Below, piece by piece: positions 58,984 to 64,000 of a stretch of 64,000 bases of DNA; position 1 is the first letter of the stretch, and every line of letters starts with the position of its first letter. Source of the DNA: Flavihumibacter fluminis (GTDB lineage Bacteria; Bacteroidota; Bacteroidia; Chitinophagales; Chitinophagaceae); NCBI RefSeq assembly GCF_021491375.1, contig NZ_JAKEVY010000008.1, forward strand, positions 1 through 64,000. Reading direction: 5' to 3'. A program made the translations under genes and the position numbers. The notes beneath the pieces were generated by a model that made no database searches, had not been told where the DNA came from, and saw only the letters and a list, made by a program, of their open reading frames with translations.

Positions 58984-59859
58984 TTATAAGACATTCAGAA
59001 CCTGCTCCTTTGCTTTTTCCAGCTCATCTTTCATCAGCACTACCGATTGCTGGATGGTGGAATCATATGCTTTGGCTCCGGTGGTATTAATTTCTCTGCC
59101 AATTTCCTGCAGCAGGAAAGAAAGCTTTTTCCCGATTTCGGCATCGTTATCACGAAGAAGGGTGCGAAAATAGTCGCAGTGATTCTTCAGCCTTACCTGT
59201 TCTTCACTGATATCAATTTTTTCGATATAGTAAATGATTTCCTGTTCCAATCGGTTCTTGTCATACTGTTCTGCGCCCACATTTTCTTCCAGTAGTTTCA
59301 CCAGGCCCTCCCGAATCTTCAACTTCCGTTTTGGTTCTAACGCTGCTATCAGCTCCTCCTGCTTTTCGATGTTGGAAATCCTGTTCAGCAGATCAGCTTC
59401 CAGCACTTTTCCTTCTTCCAGGCGGTGTTGATTCAGATCATCCGCAGCTTCATCAAGGATCGACTGGAAAACCAGCCATTCGTCCTCCGTCAATGTATCT
59501 GAGGTAGGGGTGATAACTTCAGGAAGCTTTAAAATATTTCCCAGAATATGGGAATCATCCAATCCCAACTCTTTGGAAAGTTCAGCAATTGGCTGAAAGT
59601 AAGCTTTGGCCAGCGAGATATTTATACTTACGGGTTTTGCATTTCCGGTTTGCTTCAGGCTGATGGTGCAATCGATGGTTCCTCTCTGCAGTTTTTCAGA
59701 AAGGCGCTTGCGGATATCAAACTCGAAAGGTTTTATAAATCCAGGCATTTTCAAGGAACAATCAAATTGTTTCCCGTTCAATGATTTTATGTCTATCAAA
59801 AATGTTTTGTCCCCGACATTCCGTTCAGCTCTTCCAAATCCGGTCATTGATTTCAGCAT
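58984..59859 (-). CDS. YicC-family endoribonuclease
   Basis: The 291-residue length, the start MLKSMTGFGRAERN and the C-terminal NHCDYFRTLLRDNDAEIGKKLSFLLQEIGREINTTGAKAYDS are diagnostic of YicC. In E. coli YicC acts as an RNase affecting sRNA RyhB turnover. It is the first gene of the yicC-gldH-kinase-regulator run; a near -7 match (TACCTTGC) lies just upstream. Confidence 0.95.
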   Translation of the reverse strand: MLKSMTGFGRAERNVGDKTFLIDIKSLNGKQFDCSLKMPGFIKPFEFDIRKRLSEKLQRGTIDCTISLKQTGNAKPVSINISLAKAYFQPIAELSKELGLDDSHILGNILKLPEVITPTSDTLTEDEWLVFQSILDEAADDLNQHRLEEGKVLEADLLNRISNIEKQEELIAALEPKRKLKIREGLVKLLEENVGAEQYDKNRLEQEIIYYIEKIDISEEQVRLKNHCDYFRTLLRDNDAEIGKKLSFLLQEIGREINTTGAKAYDSTIQQSVVLMKDELEKAKEQVLNVL

Positions 59860-59904
59860 GTGAATCTGTTTTATTGGGCAAGGTAAGGAATCTATTGACT
59901 ATGG

Positions 59905-60489
59905 CTACGCAAATACCAGTGACGTTAGTTCCTTTTTGGAATAGGTTCTGAGTTCGCCCGACTCCCAGCCATCGGCACTTAACTTGCCAATCCGGTAGCG
60001 TATCAGCCGTAGCGTTGGGAAACCGGTTTTGGCCGTCATCTTTCTTACCTGGCGATTCTTTCCTTCTGTCAAGGTCAGTTCAATCCAGCTGGTCGGTATG
60101 TTTTTTCGATATCGGATTGGCGGATTTCGTTCAGGTACGGCAGGTTCTTTCTCCAGCAGTTTCACTTTTGCAGGCCTGGTCAGATGAGTTGTTCCATTTA
60201 CGGAAATCTCAACACCATTCTGCAATTGCTGCAATGCCTGGCTGGTTATAGTACCTTCTACCTGCACGAGATAGGTGCGGGAATGCCCCTTTGCAGGTTG
60301 CAGTAGCGCAGCATTCATGGTCCGGTCGTTTGTGAGCAACAACAATCCTTCGCTATCATAATCCAACCTGCCAACCGGATAAACATCCACCGGCACTGAG
60401 CAAATATCTTTCAGTGTCTTCTTATCTCCTTCCTTGCTGAATTGTGATAAAACCTCGTAAGGTTTGTATAGTACGAAGTAGTATAGCAT
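59905..60489 (-). CDS. rluE: RluE/RsuA-family ribosomal RNA pseudouridine synthase
   Basis: The 194-residue protein has the catalytic Asp43 in GRLDYDSEGLLLLTND, YLVQVEGTIT and the C-terminal LTEGKNRQVRKMTAKTGFPTLRLIRYRIG of the RsuA/RluB/E/F group. It lacks an N-terminal S4 domain, as RluE does, so 23S rRNA is the likely substrate. It appears monocistronic. Confidence 0.88.
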   Translation of the reverse strand: MLYYFVLYKPYEVLSQFSKEGDKKTLKDICSVPVDVYPVGRLDYDSEGLLLLTNDRTMNAALLQPAKGHSRTYLVQVEGTITSQALQQLQNGVEISVNGTTHLTRPAKVKLLEKEPAVPERNPPIRYRKNIPTSWIELTLTEGKNRQVRKMTAKTGFPTLRLIRYRIGKLSADGWESGELRTYSKKELTSLVFA

Positions 60490-60653
60490 GTATAAAAAAA
60501 GCCCGGGAGTAAACCGAGCTTTATTATTATGATGGGTTAGTAAGTAGGGAACAGAAATTCCCTACACAATATTAAAAATAATTTTCTCTATTGAAAAAAA
60601 TATTTACAAAAATTTTATTCACATTTTATTTTAGTCTGTGGAAAAGGATGGAC

Positions 60654-60685
60654 TTTATCAATCCAATTCAATGCAATTACCTTTG
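60654..60685 (+). promoter_or_regulatory. Promoter of lpxD
   Basis: TTTA (60654-60657) is followed after 20 bp by TACCTTTG (60678-60685), a perfect -7 TAnnTTTG with near-normal spacing, 15 bp before the lpxD ATG at 60701. Confidence 0.6.
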
Positions 60686-60700
60686 TTCAAATTTTAAACT

Positions 60701-61645
60701 ATGCAGTTTCCTTCACCTGTTGCCATCACGTGGATTGCCGACCTGATTAATGCAACTGTAATTGGCAATAAAAACGGACAGGCAACAGGTATCAATGAAA
60801 TACACCGCGTAGAAAATGGTGACCTGGTTTTCGTTGACCATCCCAAGTATTATCAGAAATGTATTCAGTCTGCCGCATCTTTTATCATCATTAATACAGA
60901 CAAAGTTGTAGTGCCTGACGGAAAAGCCTTACTGGTAGTGGAAAATCCATTCGAAGCCTATCTTGCCATTGTTGCTCATTTCAGACCTTTTCAGCCAGCC
61001 TTTCGTTCTATTGCAGAGAGTGCAAAAATTGGTGAAGGCAGTTATATCGCGCCAAATGTTTTCATTGGTCACCAGGTTGAAATTGGAAAAAACTGTCGGA
61101 TTCATCCAAATGTTACCATCCTGGATCATTGCATAATAGGCGACGACGTAATCATTCAGTCCGGAACCGTTATTGGCTCAGATGCATTTTATTACAACGG
61201 GAAAAAGGATCGGGAAGTCTGGTATAAAAAAATGGAGAGCTGTGGTAGAGTAATTATTGAAGACCAGGTTGAAATTGGCGCCGGTTGCACTATAGATCGA
61301 GGAGTTAGTCATGATACCCGCATCGGAAAAGGAACCAAACTCGACAACATGGTCCATATCGGTCATGATACCATCATCGGGAAAAACTGTTTGTTTGCTG
61401 CACAGGTAGGGATTGCAGGAGCTACCACTATTGAGGATGGTGTAATTTTATGGGGACAGGTTGGCGTGAGCAAAACACTCACGATTGGCAAGAATGCAAT
61501 TGTGCTGGCTCAGTCTGGTGTAGGTGGAGACCTGGAAGCCGGTAAGGTTTATTTTGGCTCCCCAGCTGAAGATGCATCCACAAAAAAACGGGAACTCGTT
61601 TGGATCAAACGAATTCCCGAAATATGGAAGAAACTGAATGCCTGA
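60701..61645 (+). CDS. lpxD: UDP-3-O-acylglucosamine N-acyltransferase (LpxD)
   Basis: LpxD adds the second hydroxyacyl chain in lipid A synthesis in the cytoplasm. The 314 residues have an N-terminal UDP-binding domain (about 1-100) and a left-handed beta helix of hexapeptide repeats ([20 protein letters not shown] ... ), with the catalytic His in [18 protein letters not shown]. It is somewhat shorter than E. coli LpxD (341). A family relative with another acyl acceptor is possible, as Bacteroidota often carry extra copies. Upstream promoter at 60654-60685. Confidence 0.88.
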   Translation: MQFPSPVAITWIADLINATVIGNKNGQATGINEIHRVENGDLVFVDHPKYYQKCIQSAASFIIINTDKVVVPDGKALLVVENPFEAYLAIVAHFRPFQPAFRSIAESAKIGEGSYIAPNVFIGHQVEIGKNCRIHPNVTILDHCIIGDDVIIQSGTVIGSDAFYYNGKKDREVWYKKMESCGRVIIEDQVEIGAGCTIDRGVSHDTRIGKGTKLDNMVHIGHDTIIGKNCLFAAQVGIAGATTIEDGVILWGQVGVSKTLTIGKNAIVLAQSGVGGDLEAGKVYFGSPAEDASTKKRELVWIKRIPEIWKKLNA

Positions 61646-61648
61646 TTG

Positions 61649-62737
61649 CTATTCTCTCTGGGGATTATAATCATAAGGAACAGCATCTGCAATTCGTTCA
61701 TAACTCCAGTAGCCGGTATTGATCAGGTCTGCCTGTTCCCACCAGTAACCGTTTTCTTCAATAACAAAATCATCCAGAATATCCAGTACTGTTAGCTGTA
61801 CCCGGATATGTGGAGGCAGTTTATAAAACTTGACAAAAGCCGGATCAGGCAACTCTTTGTAGTACTTGATACGGAATTTCCCAGGTAACAGAATTTCAAC
61901 TACCCCACTGTCTTTAAAATAAAAACTGGTATCATAATATTCGGGCAGGCGGGCTGATTCAAATTCACGGGCATCCTGATTGGTAACCTGCTCGAGTACA
62001 AACCCTTCTTCTTCTATCGTTTTTGCATGCCAGCTGCGCATAAAATGCAACTTACTTCCCATGTATGCTTTCTTCCGGTTCTTTTCCCATAAAGCTTCTT
62101 CTTCCGGAGTGCCATTCATGGTTTCATAAAATGGGTAACCGCTGAAAGTGGAGATCTTGGTTCCATACTCATAACTCAAAGAATCCATCCCGTACCTGAT
62201 TTTATAACCCAGTGCGCGATTCACTATCCGGAGCTCTTCCTTTGCCAGCACTTTGAGACGATTTCTTTTTTTGCTGTAGAAAAAACGCAGTGCTTCAGGA
62301 TTTTCCAGTTCACATTCCCGGGAATTGATAGTAGTGCCAAAAAATTGCTCTTTAAAAAAACTGCCGTATTTATTCCATCCATCCGGTACTTCATTACTGC
62401 CCGCAATTGTTACCGACTCCATACTGTTATCCTTTGGGATCAGTTGGATGAACAAAGGCTCTGTATTGGAAGCATTGATGCGCTGTTCACCTGACTGATA
62501 TCCTGTAAAAGAAACTACCAGATCGTATCCGCCTTTAGGCAGTGAGATACTGAATTCTCCTTCATTATTGGTAATAACTCCAAAAGTGGTATTCTGGCAA
62601 AACACAGATGCACCTTTGAGCGGTTGCTGACTGGCTGAGTCCAGCACTTTTCCAGTTACGGTAAATCTTTCCTGCGCCAGCAATGCCGGCAAGGAAAACA
62701 GGAAAATGAAAAACGAAAGAAGCAATACTCTTTTCAT
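61649..62737 (-). CDS. Exported protein with carboxypeptidase-like regulatory domain
   Basis: A signal peptide (to LPALLAQ) is followed by a CarboxypepD_reg-like beta sandwich (about residues 24-105; VTGKVLDSASQQPLKGASVFC ... NNEGEFSISLPKGGYDLVVSFTGYQ), a fold common at the N terminus of Bacteroidota TonB receptors. The rest (about 110-362) is unassigned, with many aromatic residues. It lacks a barrel, so it is likely a surface or periplasmic protein of unknown role. It converges on lpxD, 3 bp away. Confidence 0.87.
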   Translation of the reverse strand: MKRVLLLSFFIFLFSLPALLAQERFTVTGKVLDSASQQPLKGASVFCQNTTFGVITNNEGEFSISLPKGGYDLVVSFTGYQSGEQRINASNTEPLFIQLIPKDNSMESVTIAGSNEVPDGWNKYGSFFKEQFFGTTINSRECELENPEALRFFYSKKRNRLKVLAKEELRIVNRALGYKIRYGMDSLSYEYGTKISTFSGYPFYETMNGTPEEEALWEKNRKKAYMGSKLHFMRSWHAKTIEEEGFVLEQVTNQDAREFESARLPEYYDTSFYFKDSGVVEILLPGKFRIKYYKELPDPAFVKFYKLPPHIRVQLTVLDILDDFVIEENGYWWEQADLINTGYWSYERIADAVPYDYNPQRE

Positions 62738-62811
62738 GCGATATTGATTTCAGGTAATTTGAACGTGAATTTGCAGTCGATGGTATATCGTGAATGCAAA
62801 AAAGAAGCCAT

Positions 62812-63834
62812 TTATCTTGAATAGTGAAGTAAGTACCGCTCGGCAGCGGAAAGAACAGCCTTTTCAAGGGGGGTATAGTGAAAATCCGGAAGGAATTGCA
62901 GCAATTTACTGTTATCAAAATAGGTTTTACTCTGCGCTATTTTCGCAGTTTCCCGGCTAAGCAATGGTTTTTTTCCTGTAAAAGCAGCCTTGATTTTTTC
63001 CAATCTCCAGGCGAGGCTGCTTAAAAAGGGGCCTGCTTCTCTATAGGGAGGGTTTTTATTCAATCCTTTTGCAATCGTTTCAAGTAGTTGTTTAAAACTC
63101 CAGCTCTCTCCATTTAATATAAAGCGCTCCATTGTTACAGTATGCTCCAATAAGCCAACGATTGCTCTGGCAGCATCCTGCACATCGATGAACCCATTCA
63201 CACCGTTGGTATACCAGGGAAACTCCTGGTATACATTTTTAAAGATGGCGCAACTGCTGTTATCCCAATTACCAAATCCAAGAATAGTACTTGGGTTTAC
63301 AATTACACCTTCAAGTCCTTCTGCAAGTCCTCTCCAGACTTCCATTTCAGCCCGGTGTTTGGTATAAGCATAGTGTGTATTCAACCTGCTGTCCACCCAT
63401 TTTTTTTCTTCCGTAACCGATTCGCCATTTGCTGTTCTACCCAGGGCGGCGACAGAGCTAACATGAACGAAACGTTTGATGCCTGCTTCGATAGAAAAGT
63501 TGACAACATTAGCAGTGCCATTTATATTGGTGGCATACATTTTTTTCCGGTCCGCACGATGAAAGGATACAATTGCTGCGGAATGAATTACAGCATCCAT
63601 GCCCTGCAGCGCGTCTTCCAATGACCCGAGGTCCAGCACATCACCTTCCACCCATTCAACTTGTTGCAGGATTTCAGGTGCAATAAAAAAAGGCCTGGAT
63701 GAAGTGTTTCTAGCAAGTCCCCGCACTTTATATCCATTTTGAATCAGTACCTGCAGAATATAGGCACCTAAAAAGCCGGTTGCCCCGGTTACCAGTACGG
63801 ATTTTATTATTGGATGAGGAGATGCTGCAATCAT
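62812..63834 (-). CDS. NAD-dependent epimerase/dehydratase (extended SDR)
   Basis: The 340-residue protein has the Rossmann motif VTGATGFLGAYIL near residue 15 and the YAYTKHRAE Tyr-x3-Lys pair, the layout of dihydroflavonol-4-reductase-like extended SDRs. The substrate is unknown. Its start overlaps the stop of the upstream dehydrogenase gene by 4 bp (ATGA), so they are translationally coupled. Confidence 0.9.
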   Translation of the reverse strand: MIAASPHPIIKSVLVTGATGFLGAYILQVLIQNGYKVRGLARNTSSRPFFIAPEILQQVEWVEGDVLDLGSLEDALQGMDAVIHSAAIVSFHRADRKKMYATNINGTANVVNFSIEAGIKRFVHVSSVAALGRTANGESVTEEKKWVDSRLNTHYAYTKHRAEMEVWRGLAEGLEGVIVNPSTILGFGNWDNSSCAIFKNVYQEFPWYTNGVNGFIDVQDAARAIVGLLEHTVTMERFILNGESWSFKQLLETIAKGLNKNPPYREAGPFLSSLAWRLEKIKAAFTGKKPLLSRETAKIAQSKTYFDNSKLLQFLPDFHYTPLEKAVLSAAERYLLHYSR

Positions 63835-64000
63835 GATTTGTACGTGTAATAACCGGCCCCGGTTTTTCTGCCCAGATTACCTTCTTTAACTTTTTGCTCC
63901 TGTACAGATGAGGGGCGAAGTCGTTCGGGTTTTCCGAGTTGTTCATAAACACTGCAACTGACGGCATAGTTCACATCATTTCCAATCAGATCCATCAGCC
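63831..64000 (-). CDS. 3-hydroxyacyl-CoA dehydrogenase, C-terminal end only (runs off the window)
   Basis: The last 55 codons on the minus strand read LMDLIGNDVNYAV ... GNLGRKTGAGYYTYKS, the C-terminal helical domain and the closing GxGYYxY of 3-hydroxybutyryl-CoA-type dehydrogenases. The N-terminal NAD domain lies right of the window. The stop overlaps the start of the epimerase gene by 4 bp. Unlike the degenerate relative at 1261-1899, this end looks canonical. Confidence 0.85.
   Translation of the reverse strand, partial: LMDLIGNDVNYAVSCSVYEQLGKPERLRPSSVQEQKVKEGNLGRKTGAGYYTYKS

Noticed and set aside
60490-60530. Terminator upstream of rluE
   Set aside because: The AAAGC/GCTTT arms are short and interrupted by a mismatch, and no gene ends there.

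Overview
The window looks like a chromosomal segment of a Bacteroidota bacterium, most likely of the family Chitinophagaceae. The family-level call is inference. Supporting signs are two gliding-motility genes (gldA-like and gldH), a protein with a type IX secretion sorting domain, a BatD protein, -7 boxes of the Bacteroidota type TAnnTTTG, few Shine-Dalgarno sites, and a fused gamma-alpha 2-oxoacid:ferredoxin oxidoreductase subunit. I saw no rRNA, tRNA or CRISPR array. The only mobile element recognised is the 5' end of a group II intron at the left edge.

Layout. 1-3.5 kb: intron end, ArsR regulator, tsaB, a degenerate hydroxyacyl-CoA dehydrogenase, ridA, kbl. 3.6-8.8 kb: small membrane protein, an ECF sigma / anti-sigma / barrel trio, then small envelope and stress proteins (HhH, BON, LysM, L,D-transpeptidase). 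8.9-13 kb: a large T9SS cargo protein and an acyltransferase. 12.9-20.6 kb: acs, a zinc-ribbon/HTH protein, an MFS carrier, two small membrane proteins, a transporter-type sensor kinase and a single-domain response regulator, resembling the CrbS/CrbR acetate switch. 20.6-25 kb: SulP carrier plus beta-carbonic anhydrase, gldA, and an FkbM methyltransferase with no normal start codon. 25-31 kb: korA, then yccS and an HD/Pycsar-type membrane protein. 30.5-35 kb: a beta-propeller lipoprotein and a 1209-residue protein joining a metallophosphoesterase, a middle region with kinase-like motifs and an outer-membrane barrel. 35-44.7 kb: GAF protein, L,D-transpeptidase, nth, FtsB-like protein, enolase, GH3/serine-hydrolase fusion. 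44.8-54 kb: a BlaI/BlaR1-like pair in which the BlaR1-like peptidase is fused to a muramoyl amidase and a TonB C-terminal domain, then mutL, PBP4-type peptidase, a degenerate ureohydrolase, psd, yjjG. 53-64 kb: DUF2167 protein, SDR, batD, a two-component pair with gldH and yicC, rluE, lpxD, a carboxypeptidase-regulatory-domain protein, an epimerase and the end of a 3-hydroxyacyl-CoA dehydrogenase.

Themes. Many genes concern the cell envelope: two L,D-transpeptidases of different families, a PBP4-type enzyme, a NagZ-type GH3 fusion, a wall-sensing BlaR1-amidase, psd, lpxD and BatD. A second theme is acetate and C1/C2 metabolism (acs module, bicarbonate uptake, korA, kbl). A composite intergenic repeat (pyrimidine-rich tracts plus a GTGARAC heptamer array) recurs at four places and twice sits directly upstream of a -7 box. 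The most unusual items are the three-part metallophosphoesterase/kinase-like/barrel protein and the BlaR1-amidase-TonB fusion.
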